NCBI GenBank assembly: GCA_022661535.1
Contig: JAKULF010000001.1
Location: 1 to 64,000 of the forward strand
DNA from: Eutypa lata
Lineage: Eukaryota > Ascomycota > Sordariomycetes > Xylariales > Diatrypaceae
Reading direction: 5' to 3'
DNA: 64,000 nucleotides
This document shows, piece by piece, positions 11,891 through 24,600 of the stretch (positions are counted from its first letter, which is position 1; each line of letters starts with the position of its first letter). The notes beneath the pieces are model-generated. The model ran no database searches, was not told the origin of the DNA, and was given only the letters and a program-made list of their open reading frames with translations. A program made the translations under genes and the position numbers.

Positions 11891-14800
11891 TTTTTTATAT
11901 TAATAAATAATTAAATTTCGTAAAATCTTTTAAAAAATAATAAAAGAATTATCTTGTATATATAAAATTTAAACTTTAAACTTTTAATGCATTATTTATA
12001 TATTAAACTACTTCGTTACGAACTTCGAAAATCGTTAAATATTAACTTTATTATTATAAATTTCCCGCGAAATTTTTAAAGTTTATTTATAACTTTATTA
12101 TTTAATAAAAACGCTTAATTCGTATAAAAATATTTTTACTTTTTTAAATAATTTAATTTTAATTATATAAATTTAAATAAATAATAAAGTTTTTAACTTT
12201 AATAATAATAAATAATTTTAATAAATAATTATAATTATTAATTTTTTTATATTATACATCGTAAATATTAAAAAAATAATTTAAAAAACGAATTCGTTAA
12301 TAAAAATTAATTTAATTTAAAACTTAAAAATTAAAATCCTTTAAATTAAATATTAAAAAAACTTTTAAATAAAATAAATAAAAAAATTATAAAAAAATTT
12401 CGCAATTATATAAAACTTTAAAAAATAACGAATTTCTTTATATAAATTCTTTTTAACGAAATTCTTTTTTTATTTATTTTCTTTTACATTCGTTAAAATT
12501 TTAATTATTTTTTTTAAATTAAATATTTTAATAAATATTTTTATATAAACCTTATTTTCGTTTATTTTTTATCGTATATAATAATAATTTATATAAATAT
12601 ATTATTATTTTTTTATTTAAAACCTTTATATTATTTTTTAATAAAATAATTAATTTATTTAATATAATTTTTAATTTAATAAAAAAGTTTTTAATATTAA
12701 TAATTTTAATTATTATTATATTAAATATTATATATTTTACGTTTATAATTTATTTATTATAAAAAAATATATAATTTATTATAAATTTTCTTTTATTAAT
12801 ATAATTTAAAAAGTTTAAATTAATAATTTTAAATAATTTTAAATTATTATATTTATAATAATTATATTTTTTATTATATTTTTAATAATTAAATAAAACG
12901 TTATTTATAAATTTTATTTTTATAAATATTATATAAATCGTATTAAATTTATTAAAATAATTAAAAGATTAGATTTTTTTCTTAAACTTATATATTTAAA
13001 AAAACTTCTTTTATTATATTATTCTTTTAACGAATAATCTTTTTTAATTTATTATAAAAAATATATATATTAAATTTATATCGTAATATTTCGTATTTTT
13101 AAAAAACTTATTATTATATTATTATTAATTTAATTAAATATTTTTATTATTTATTAATTTAATAATTTATACGTTTAAAAATTAATTTATTATATTTAAA
13201 TTCGTAATAAATATTTCGAAAATTATAACTTTAATTAATTTTTATAATTAATTTAAATTTAATTTAAATAATATTATTTAAAATTAATAAAATAAAATCG
13301 AGCTTTTTTAATATAATCTTTATTCGTTTTTATTAAATCATTTTTATTTTTTTAAATTCGTATAACGAATTTATTTATTAAATAATATAATTCGAATTAT
13401 ATTAATATTTTCTTATTTTTTAATATATTTTTTAAAATATCTTTTTAATATAAAAATTATTTTTATTAAAATTACTTTTTATAATTTATCGTTTAAATAA
13501 ATTATAATAAAATTCCTTTATATAATATATTAATTAAAAAAAATGTTTAAAATTATAAAAAAAATTTAATATATCGTTTTTTATAATTATTATAATAATT
13601 TCGTTATAATTAATTTTCTTCTTTACGTAAATATTTTAATATAAATATATGCTTTTAATTTTTCGAATTTATTTAATAATATATTATTTTTTTATAAAAT
13701 TTATTTTTTATTTATTAAATACTTATATATTATTTTTAACGATAAAATAAAAAAAAAGTTTTTTATTTAAATTTTTCTTTATTTTTTTTTAAATAACTTT
13801 AATTTATAATTTATATTTAACTTTTATTAAAGCTTTTATTTAAAAAAAATAATTATTGTTTATAATTTTCGTAATTAATTTATAAGTTTTTAAAAGTTTT
13901 TTTTTAAATTTAATCGTATATTAAAATATTAAATAAATTTTCGCGCTTTTTTCTTAATATAAATTATATTTATATTAATTTATAAATTATTTTTATTAAA
14001 TTTATATCGTTATTTAAATTTATAAATTCTTTTTCGAAATTATTAAAATTAAATTTTAAATTATAATTAAAAATATAATAAAAACTTAAACTTTACATTT
14101 TATATTTAAGATTTAAATTTTCGTTTTACGAATAATTATTTAATAAATTATTACTTTTTATATTTACTTTGCTTTTTTAAATAAATAATATTTAAATTAA
14201 TTAATTAATTATTATAAAATGCTTTTATAAAACTTTATAAATATAAAATTTAAATTTAATTTCTTTCGATTAATTTTTCTTTTATTTAACGAATTTATTT
14301 TAATTCTTTTTATTAATGTCGTTTTTCGAAATTATATTATCGTTATGTTTTTTTTTTCTTTTTATTTTTTTAATCGAATTAATAACATAATCGTTTTTAT
14401 ACGTATTAAAATAATAAATATATTATATTTTTTACATTATAAAGGTTTTTTAATTTTATTATGTTTTTTTATATTTTTATATATAACGTTATTAAAAAAC
14501 GTTTATTTTTTTAATAAATTCTTTTTAAATTTAATTCGTTTATTTTTATTTATTAAAAAGATATATTATAATTTAATAATAAAAAGATTATTATTTTTTA
14601 ATTTATAAACTTTATTTAAATTTATTTTTTATATAATTTTTTAAAGTGTTTTTATTTATTAATAATTAAATAATTTTATTAATAATTTTTAATTTTAATT
14701 ATTATAATTTAATTTTAAAAATATATAAAGTTTTTTATTTATAAATATATAATTTTTATTTTTTATATAAATTTAATAATTTATTTAATAATTTATTTAA

Positions 14801-15639
14801 TAATTTTATTTTAATATTATATTTATTATAAAATATTTTAATTTTAATTATTTTAAATTTTCGTTTTTAATTAAAATATTTTTATAATTTTTTTTTAATA
14901 ATTAAACGTTTAATTTATTAATTACGTTTTAAATAAAATTTATAAAATATTTTTAAATAATATATTTTATTTTTATTATATTAAAGATTTTAATTTTAAT
15001 AAAGTTATTAATAATAAAGTTATAATATAAATTAATTTTAATTAAAATAAATTATATTATATAACTTTTTTAACTTAAATATTTTTTAAAAAATATATAT
15101 TTTATTTTAAAGAAATTATATATTATATAAAATAAATTTTTATATTTTTAAAACTTATATTAATATTTTTTAATATTTTTATAATTTAAATTAATCTTTT
15201 AATATTAAAATAATATAATCTTTTATATTATAAAATAAACTTTTTTATAAATTTATTATTTATTTAAATTTTATTATTTATTATTATTTTAAATAATAAA
15301 TGTTAAAAAGTTTTTATATTATTTAAATTCTTTAACGTATATTTTTATTTTATATAATTTTTAATTTTTAATTTTAATAATTCGTATTTTTATAATAAAA
15401 AGTTTCGTTTTTTTATATTAATAATAATAAAAATATTATTAAAAACATTTTTTAAAATATTTTTATTTAAATAATTATTTTTAATATAATATTTTTAAAA
15501 AAAAATATTAATCGAAAAGTTTTTTATATAAAAAATATATTTTATTTTTATTTTTTTATATTTTTTATTAAAAATAATAAATATTTATTTTAATTTATTA
15601 ATTATTTTTATAAAAATAACTTTAATATTAATATTAATT

Positions 15640-16100
15640 ATATTTAAAAAATATTTTTACTTTAAATTTTTCGAAAATTAATCGTAAAATTTAAAATAAA
15701 AATAAAAATAAAATTAATATAAATAATAAATATTAATAATAATATCTTTTTATAATTAATTTATTTTAAATTAATAAAAATTTAATATTAAATTAATTTA
15801 AAATTAATTAACGTTAATTTTTTAATTAATTTTAAAAAGATTTTAACATTTTAATTAAATATAATTTTAATTATTTATAAATTTAAAAATTAAACATTTA
15901 TAATTTATTATATTTAAAAAATATTTTTATTTTAAATTTTTTAAAAATTATTTATAAATTTAAAATGAAAATTAAAATGAAAATAAATAACGAATATTAA
16001 TAATAATATCTTTTTATAATTAATTAATTTAAAATTAATTAACGTTAATCTTTTTATTAATTTTTTAAAAAATTTAACATTTTAATTAAATATATTTTTT
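15640..16100. repeat. Tandem duplication of about 260 bp within the desert
   Basis: The block starting near 15,640 (TATATTTAAAAAATATTTTTA...) recurs from about 15,905. Both copies contain AATAATAATATCTTTTTATA and the downstream string AATTAATTAACGTTAAT, with scattered transitions and small indels. A third, more diverged relative of the second half appears at about 21,060-21,230. All are heavily RIP-mutated, as expected for a duplicated sequence. Confidence 0.65.
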
Positions 16101-16307
16101 AAATTTTATAAATTATTTAATTTTAATTATTTATAATTTATAACTTTTAAATTAATAATTTTTAAATTTATAAATTTATAATTTTTAAATATATAAATAT
16201 ATAAATAATTATAATAATTATAAATTTAAAAATTATAAATAATAATAATTAAATAATTTATAAATTTATTTTATAATATATAAATTTATAATTTTTAAAT
16301 TTATAAA

Positions 16308-16925
16308 TAAAATTTTATTAATCGTTACGATATAAAAAAAATATAACTTTTTATAAGTTTTAAAAATTCTTTTTTTAATTTTTAAAATCGATAAAATTTT
16401 ATTTTATAAATAATAATATTTATTAATTTAAAAGTTATATTTTATATATATAAATAATAATATTTATAATAAAATACGTTTTTAATTTTTAATTTCGAAT
16501 TAATTATAATAAATTAATTTAAATTTAAAGTTAAAAATTAAATTCGTATAAAAATATTCGAAAGTAAAAAAATAATTACTTTTTTTACTTTTTTTACTTT
16601 ATACGAAATTTAAACTTTAAACTTTACGGATTTATTATTACGTATTACGGATTTTACGGATTTAATTATTACATTATAAACTTTTTATATTACGGGCTAT
16701 ATTAATTACTGCATGGAAATCCTACACTTTATCTTCATATATATAGTTAATTTTGCGCCCGTACGTAGGTTTAGCCGACCTATAGCCGAGCCAGCTAGTC
16801 AAAACCTAGGTAGGTGGTCAAAGCTGCCACCACCTAGCTGCACCACCTAGCTGCACCACCTTAAAGAAATCCCTAGGTGGCCAAAGCTTTAGGTCTGTAG
16901 GTCTGTAGCCTATAGGGCTGTAGGT
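16308..16925 (+). repeat. Left arm of large inverted repeat, partly spared from RIP
   Basis: This arm is the reverse complement of 17,740-18,390. Its outer part (16,308 to about 16,690) is AT-rich like its partner. Its inner part, from about 16,700 (TACTGCATGGAAATCC...), has ordinary composition. In the partner the same bases read with C changed to T and G to A: for example GCTGCCACCACCTAGCTG corresponds to GTTATTATTATTTAATTA. The mutation boundary therefore falls inside one arm. Confidence 0.85.
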
Positions 16926-17460
16926 CTGTAAGCCACCTTCATACAGCTGCTACAGCCACTTACAGCTACAGCCACCTACAGCTACAGCCACCTACAGCTA
17001 CAGCCACCTACAGCTACAGCCACCTATATACAGCTGTAGGTCTGTAGGTCCATAAGGTGGCTAGTAACTAGGTCCGGAAGGTGGCTAGTAAGTGGCTAGT
17101 AGGTCTGTAAGCTGTAAATCTGTAGCCTTTAGGTCTGTAGGTGGTCAAAGCTTTAGGTGTAAGCTGTAGGGTAGGTCTGCAAGCTACTGCTGTTACCGTA
17201 CAGTTGCTACTGCCCTCGTCAGCTGTCACAGTCACCGTCAGCTGTCACAGCCACTTACAGCTGCTGCAGTTACTTATATGCAGCTGTAGGTCAGCTGTAG
17301 GTCTGTAAGCTGTAGGGTAGGTCTGTAGGCTGTAGGGTAGGTCTGTAGGCTGTAGGGTAGGTCTGTAGGCTGTAGGTCTGTAGGTCTAAAAGCTGTAAAT
17401 CTAAAAGCTGTAAGTTGTAGGTGGTTAAAGCTAGGTGGCTTATAAAACTTAAAGGATGCA
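16700..17460. repeat. Island of unmutated minisatellite DNA inside the desert
   Basis: About 0.76 kb of ordinary GC content with mutated DNA on both sides. It contains direct tandem units: CCACCTACAGCTACAG repeated around 16,960-17,030; AGGCTGTAGGGTAGGTCTGT repeated around 17,290-17,370; and many shorter AGGTCTGTAGGTCTGTAG runs on either side. No open frame of coding character is present. Its first quarter belongs to the left inverted-repeat arm, so this is unmutated repeat sequence and not an inserted single-copy gene. Confidence 0.8.
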
Positions 17461-17739
17461 TTTAATTAAAGTGTTAAATCTTTTTTAAAACTAATTAAAA
17501 GATTAGCGTTAATTAACTTCGAATTAACTCGGTATTAAATCCTTATTAGCTTAAAATAAATTAATCGTAAAAAAGTATTATTGTTTATATTCGTTATTTA
17601 TATTAACTTTAATTTTACTTCGAATTTTACGATTAATTTCGAAAAACGTTAAAATAAAAATGTTTTTTAAATATAATAAATAATTATAATAATTATAAAA
17701 ATTATAATAATTAACGAAAATTATAATAATTAACGTAAG

Positions 17740-18390
17740 TTATAATAATTAACGAAAATAATAATTATATAAAAATAACTTATAAATTAATAAATTAAAA
17801 ACTTTAATTATTTAAAAATTCTTTTTAAATTAATATAATTAAATAATATAATTAAATAATAATAACTTTAATTATTTATTTAACTTTTAATTAATTAACT
17901 TAATTATAAATCGATTAAATTTACGTATAAACGTAAAATTAATTATATATATAAAGATAAAATAAAAGATTTTTATATAATAATTAATATAATTCGTAAT
18001 ATAAAAAGTTTATAATATAATAATTAAATTCGTAAAATTCGTAATACGTAATAATAAATTCGTAAAGCTTAAGGTTTAAATCTTATATAAAGTAAAACAA
18101 ATATAAAAAATATAAAAAGTAATTATTTTTTTATTTTTAAATATTTTTATACGAATTTAATTTTTAACTTTAAATTTAAATTAATTTATTATAATTAATT
18201 CGAAATCGAAAATTAAAAGCGTATTTTATTATAAATGTTATTATTTACGTATATATAATATAACTTTTAAAATTAACGAATATTATTATTTATAAAATAA
18301 AATTTTATTAATTTCGAAAATTAAAAAAAGGTTTTTAAAATTTACGAAAAATCGTATTTTTTTTATATCGTAATAATTAATAAAATTTTA
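17740..18390 (-). repeat. Right arm of large inverted repeat, fully RIP-mutated
   Basis: Reverse-complemented, this arm aligns almost base for base with 16,308-16,925. The inner 0.2 kb differs from the spared left arm at nearly every C and G. Exceptions are CpG dinucleotides such as that in TACGTA, and G in AGC/AGT contexts (CpT on the other strand). The direction of change identifies it as the derived copy. A third diverged relative, in the same orientation as this arm, ends near 21,680. Confidence 0.85.
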
Positions 18391-18803
18391 AATATTCTTT
18401 TTAATTTATTTTATTATTAATTAATAAAACTTAATTAAATTATTTATAATATATATATTTAAATTAATATTAAATAAATTTATAATTTTATAATTTTTTT
18501 TTAATTTTAAAATTCTTTTTATATTATTTTTAATGTTTTTTTATTTTATATATATTATTTTTTTAAATATTATAATATATTATTTATATAATATTTTTAA
18601 TATATTTTAATTAATTATAATTAAATAATTATTTTTTTAAACTTTTTATACGTTTTTTATAACGTTTAAAATAATATAATTATAATTATTTTTATAATTT
18701 TCGTTTTTAAATTATTTTTAATTTTAATTATTATTTTAATGATTTATTTAAATATTATTATTATTAATATTATTTTAATTATTTTTTTATTTGTATTATT
18801 TTC

Positions 18804-18835
<32 letters not shown>

Positions 18836-20668
18836 AGTTTTACGATTTTTTATTATTTCTTTTAATAATTAATATTTTTTAATAAATTAATTATTATTTT
18901 TATTTTATAAAGATTTATTATATAAATTACGATTATTTTTTAAATTATTATTTTAAATATTTTAAATATTATTATCTTTTTATTTTTATTTTTTTTATAA
19001 TTATTAATTTTATAATAAAATTTATTATTAAATTTATTTATATTTATTTAAAAATTATAATTATTTATTTATTATAATAAGTTTTTTATACGTTTAATTT
19101 AAAATTTAATTTAATTTTTTATAACTTTAAAAAATATTGTAATAATTTAATTATTATTAATTTTAATATTTATTACTATTATTTTTTAAATTTTTTAAAT
19201 TTTAATTATAAAAATTAAAAATTAATTATTTTTATATTATAAATCGATTAAATATTTTTAAAATGATTATTATTAAACTTTTTTTAAAAAATTAAAAAAC
19301 TTTTTAAATATTTTTAATATTACGTTTTTTTTAATTATTTTTAAATAATATTAAACGATTTAAACTTATAATTTATTATAATTTATTTAACGAAAATTAA
19401 ATTTTTTTTTTTAATAAAACTTTTTTTATAATTAATTTATATTAAAAATAAAACAAAAACGTTACGTTATTACTTTTAATTATAATAATTTTTAAAATAA
19501 TTTTTTTATTAATAATTAATTTAAATTTCTTTTATTTTTTTATTAACTTTTTTATACTTTTTTAAAATAATTTAATTTTTAATTTTAATTTAATTAAGTT
19601 TTTAAAAATTTATTAAAATTTATATTAAAATTAAAATTTAAATCTTTTAATTTAAAATTTAAAAATAAACTTTATAATAAATTTAATAATAAAAGATTAT
19701 TTAAATTATTTAAATTAAATATTAATATATATATATATTTTTTAAACTTTTTTTTAACCTTTAAACTTTTAATTTAATATCTTTTTTTTTAAACTTTTTT
19801 AAAAAACCTTTAAAATTTTTATTTTATATTATTTCTTTTAATTTAAAAAATAAAAAAATAACGTTTTTTATATTAATATCGTAATTACTTTTATTAAAAA
19901 TTATCGGCGAAATTCTTTTAAAATTAAATTCTTTATAACGAATTTTTATAAATTTATTACTTTTAATGTTTTAATAAATTATATAAACATTTAATAATAT
20001 TAGCTTTTTTTTTAATTAAATAAATTTAAATTTTAAATCGTTAAAATTAATAATATAAAAATAATAATATAAATTTTTTTTTTAATTTTTTTTAATATTA
20101 TACGTAAATCTTTTAACTTTTTCAAAAATTAATTATATTATATTATTAAATTTTTTTATTTAAATATATTTGTTTATTTTAATATTTAATTATTTTTATA
20201 TATTATTTATACGATTTTTTTATTTTTATTAAATTTTTATATTATTAATATAATAAATTTAATATTAAAAGTATTAAATAATATTTATATATATTTTTAA
20301 TAAAATTTATTATATAAATTTATTTAATTTTTTCTTAAAAACATTAAATTTAAATATAAAAAAAATTATATTATATTAATTTATTAAAATATAAATATTT
20401 TTTAATTTTTAATTTATAAAATTATAATATTTTAATATAATCTTTATATATAAAATATTATTAAATAAAAATAATTAATTTTTATTAACTTTTTAATTAA
20501 CTTTTAAAAATTAAAACTTTTTCGTTAATATTATTAATTTATCGATTTAATATTAATTTATTTAAATTTTATAATTATAATTATTAAATTATTTATATTA
20601 ATAATTAATAACGTTTTAAATATTTTATTTAAAGTTTTTTTATTTATAAAATTAAAAAATAATTATTA

Positions 20669-21230
20669 TATTAAAGTTTTATAAAGTTTATATAAGTTTT
20701 TAAAATTTTATAAATATTATAAAAAAACTTAATATTTTAAAAATAATATAAATCTTTTAAAATTATAATTTATTATATAATTTTTAATTTTAATATTTTA
20801 TATAATTTTTAATATTTTATATTTATAATAATAAATCTTTAAAGTTTTTAAAGTTTTATAATTTATATATTATATATATTATATTTATTTATAATTTTTA
20901 AAATATTAATTATATTTTAATTATTTATAATTTTTAAAAATTAAAATTTTTTTTAATTTAATTTAATTTAATTTAAAATATTTTTTATTTTTATATAATT
21001 TAAAATTAATTATAAAAATAAAAAGAAAATAAAAATTAATATTTATAATTAATATTTATAAAAATATTATTTATTTATTTATTTATTAATTTTAATTTTT
21101 TTATTAATTTTAAAAACTTTTTATATTTTAATTAAATAAATTTTTTAAATTTTATAAATTATTTAATTATAATTATTTATTATTTATAAATTTAAAATTA
21201 TTAATTTAAAATTTTAATTTTTTAAATTTA
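20669..21230. repeat. Dispersed RIP-mutated repeat, copy 2
   Basis: Bases 20,669-20,890 match 11,668-11,890 in the same orientation. Immediately after, about 21,060-21,230 is a diverged relative of the second tandem unit at 16,040-16,160 (shared TTTTAATTAAATA...TTTTATAAATTATTTAATT). The adjacency of two families suggests nested or composite elements. Confidence 0.55.
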
Positions 21231-21279
21231 TTTTAAAATAATATAATTATATAATAATAATTTTAATTATTAATTTAAT

Positions 21280-21680
21280 TATTAATTAATTAATTTAATT
21301 ATTAATTAATTAAATTTATATATAATAATTAATATAAAAGATTTATATTATATTAATTAAATTAATAAAATTCGTATTATAAATTTATAAATTTAATTTT
21401 TTTTAAATCTTTTTAAATATTTTAATTATTATTATATATAATTTATTATAAAATTTATAAATAAAATAAATTTTATAATATTTTAAATATTTTTATTTTT
21501 ATTAAGTATTTTTTATTTTAAATAAGTTTTTTAATTAAAAATTTTTTATTTAATATAATAAATTATAATTTATAAAATAAAGTTTTATTTATTTTAAAAA
21601 TTAAAAAAAAAACGTTTTTGAAATTTATAAAAAGCTTTATTTTTTAATATTATAATAATTAATAAAAATATATATTTATT
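21280..21680 (-). repeat. Third, diverged copy of the inverted-repeat arm
   Basis: The last 90 bp (about 21,590-21,680), including AATTAAAAAAAAAACG and TTATAATAATTAATAAAA, align with 18,290-18,385 in the same orientation. The inner portion is more diverged and the copy appears partial. It shows that the arm sequence belongs to a dispersed family and is not just a local palindrome. Confidence 0.5.
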
Positions 21681-24600
21681 AAATAAAGTTTATAATTATA
21701 TAAAAAGTTATATTATTTAAAAAAACGTTTTAAAAATAATTAACGAAAAAAAAATATAACGTTCGGTTTTAAAGCCTTAACGTCGATTTATTATTTATAA
21801 AGAAAATTATTTTCGATATATATTTTTTACGAAAAAAAATAAAAACGTTTCGTTTTTATAATAAAGTTTAATATTTATTATAAAGTAAACTTTTTTATTA
21901 TTAAATTAAGTTAAGTTTTATATAATCGTAAATTAAATTTTATTTATTTTATTTTTAAAATTAACTTTAAACTTTATTTTTTTAATATCTTTATTGCGTT
22001 TATTAAGCTGCGCCGTTCTTTTGTAAATTTTTTTCGATATTTTTTTAAATAAAGTTTTAATTTTTTATTTAAAAGTAAAAAAGTTATGAATTAAGTTTTT
22101 AAATATAAAGAACGTTATTTTATAAGTTTTTTTTTTCTTTTCGTTTTTTTAAAAGTATAATTTTTTTAAATTTAATTCGACGAAAATAAATAAAGGTTTA
22201 TTTTTAATAAAGTATATTTATTTTTTAAATTTTATTTAAACTTTTAATAAAGTTAAGGAAATTATTTATTATTTTAAAATAAATTTATTATCGTAATTAT
22301 AATTAATAAAAAATGTTTTTTTTAATAACTTATTTAAATTTCTTTAATAAAGATATCGCTTTAAAAACTTTTATTTAATTTTTTATAAAAAAATTAAAAT
22401 TAATGCAATCGTTTTTCGATTTTTTTGCTTTTAAATTTATTTAATAAAACTTTTTGATTTTTTTTTAATTTTTAATTTTATATTTTCTTTTAATTATAAA
22501 ATTATCGACGTTTTTCTTTAATTAAAAAACTTTTTTAATGATATTTTTAATCGATTTATAAAGATAATCGTAAACGATTTTCGCGTTACTTTTAAGATTT
22601 TATAAAAAAGTATTTAATTAGTTTTTTTTTAAATAATTTTCGATGTTTTTAAAGATATAATCTTTAACGAGGTTTATTATAACGATTTAAATAATTTTTT
22701 ATAATTAAAAATTCGTTAATAATATCGAATTTATAACGTTAATAAATAAATTAAAAGTTATTTTACGTTAATCGTTTTAATATTAAAAAGTTTTAATAAA
22801 AACATTTTAATTATTTTTAATGTTTTTTAAAAGATTTACGATTTTAAAATTAAATTTTATGTTTTTTAAATTCTTTTTATTAATTATTTAATAATTAAAA
22901 AAATAATTTAAGTTTTATAAAAGAATATTTATTTTTATTTAATAATGTTTAATAAGTAAAATAAAATTTTAATATTATTAAAATAAAATATAATTAAAAA
23001 TAAAAATTAATAATTTAATATTTTTAAGTTTTTTTTTTAATTTTAATTACGATTTTAATAAAAATGCGTTTTTTTTAATTATTAAGTTTTTTTTTAACGA
23101 AGAAAATCGATTTATAAAAAATGTTTTTATTATCGTAATGGTTTTTTTAATATATAAAGATAATATAAGCGTTTATTAAAACCTTTATTTAATTTAAGTT
23201 AACGTTATTTAAAGTTTTTATAAATTTAATAAATTAATTTTCGAAATTATACGTTAAGTTTTTATAAATTCGAAAAGCTTTTAAGTTTTTAAACGAAGAA
23301 ATTTTAATTATCGATAAATCGAAATCGTTTTATTAATCATTTAAGTTTTTATTTTTAATTACATTTTTTAATATAAAAATTATAATTATTTATAAACGAA
23401 AATTAAAAATTTACGTTTTAAATGAAATATACGTAATATTTTTTTAAAACGATAATAAAATCGTATTTTATATTCGAAAAATAATAATTAAAAAAAGCAA
23501 TTATTTATTATTATTCGTTCGTAACTTCGTTTATAATGCTTTAATTTTAAAAATTTAACTTTTTAAACTTTAAAGAATTATTTTTTATAAAATAATTTTT
23601 AAAAATTAATTAAATAAGGTTTTTTATTAAAAATATTAATTAAAAATTTTTTCGAATTTATTTAAAAACGATATCGTTATTTTTATAATTAAAGTTTTTA
23701 ATTAAAAATTCGATTATTTTAATAATAATAAAAAGAATTTAAAAGAAAATAATTAAAAAAATATAAAAAGAAATTATAAATTAATAAAATAAAAGTTTTA
23801 AATATTAAAAAAAAAAGAAATTTTTTTAAAGCGATATAATTAAAGGTTATATATAACATATATTATGTAAGCAAAAGTTATTAAAAAATAAATATTAATT
23901 ATTATATTTTAATTAAAAAAATAAATATAAAAACGTAAATTTTCGAATTAAAAAATAATTAACGATATAAAAAAAAATTAAATAAAAAGAAAATTTTAAT
24001 ATTAAAATGTTTAAATTACGTATATTAAAAAAAAAACTTAAAAATAAAGATTTTATATAAAAAAATAAAGTTATAAAATAAATAAAACGTATAAAAATAT
24101 TTTAATATATAAAAAATAACTTTTATTTTATTATTTATTATTAATGTTTAAAATGTAAACTTAAATATTAATATACGAAATTATTTTAATAAATTTAAAA
24201 TTATTTAAAGTGTTTTTTATTTTATTTTAAAAAAAAGTTTAAATTTTTTAAATTTTTTTTATAAAAAGTTTAATTTAAATAAATTTATTCTTTTTATTAT
24301 AATCGTTAATTAATTTCGTTACGTTTTATATTAAAATTATTTTCGAATATTATTCGTTATATTATAAATTATAATCTTTTTATTTAATTAAATATTTAAT
24401 TATAAGTTAATTTTTTTAATTATTAATTTATTTTTCGAAAAGTTTTTTAATTTCGTAAAATTATTATTCGTTATCGTTATCTTTAACGAATATTTTATTT
24501 AATTAAAAACGTTTTTTATTATAAAAATTACTTTTTTTAAATGTTTTATATAAATATATAATTAAAACCGTTTAATAAACTTTTTTATATTACGAAAAAT

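Larger units (their letters stand above)
7259..16307. other. AT-rich RIP-mutated repeat desert, proximal part
   Basis: No functional gene is visible. The few open frames longer than 60 codons are low-complexity Phe/Ile/Leu/Asn/Lys translations. Residual C occurs mainly in CpG and CpT, CpA and CpC are very scarce, and TpA is everywhere. Recognisable internal repeats are listed separately (10,450-10,850; 11,511-11,890; 15,640-16,100). The original identity of most of this DNA can no longer be read by eye. Confidence 0.85.

Noticed and set aside
14345..14608. 87-codon hydrophobic open frame in the desert
   Set aside because: The apparent membrane protein is the trivial translation of TTT/TTA/ATA-rich sequence; RIP removed the CAA/CGA-type codons by chance in this frame.
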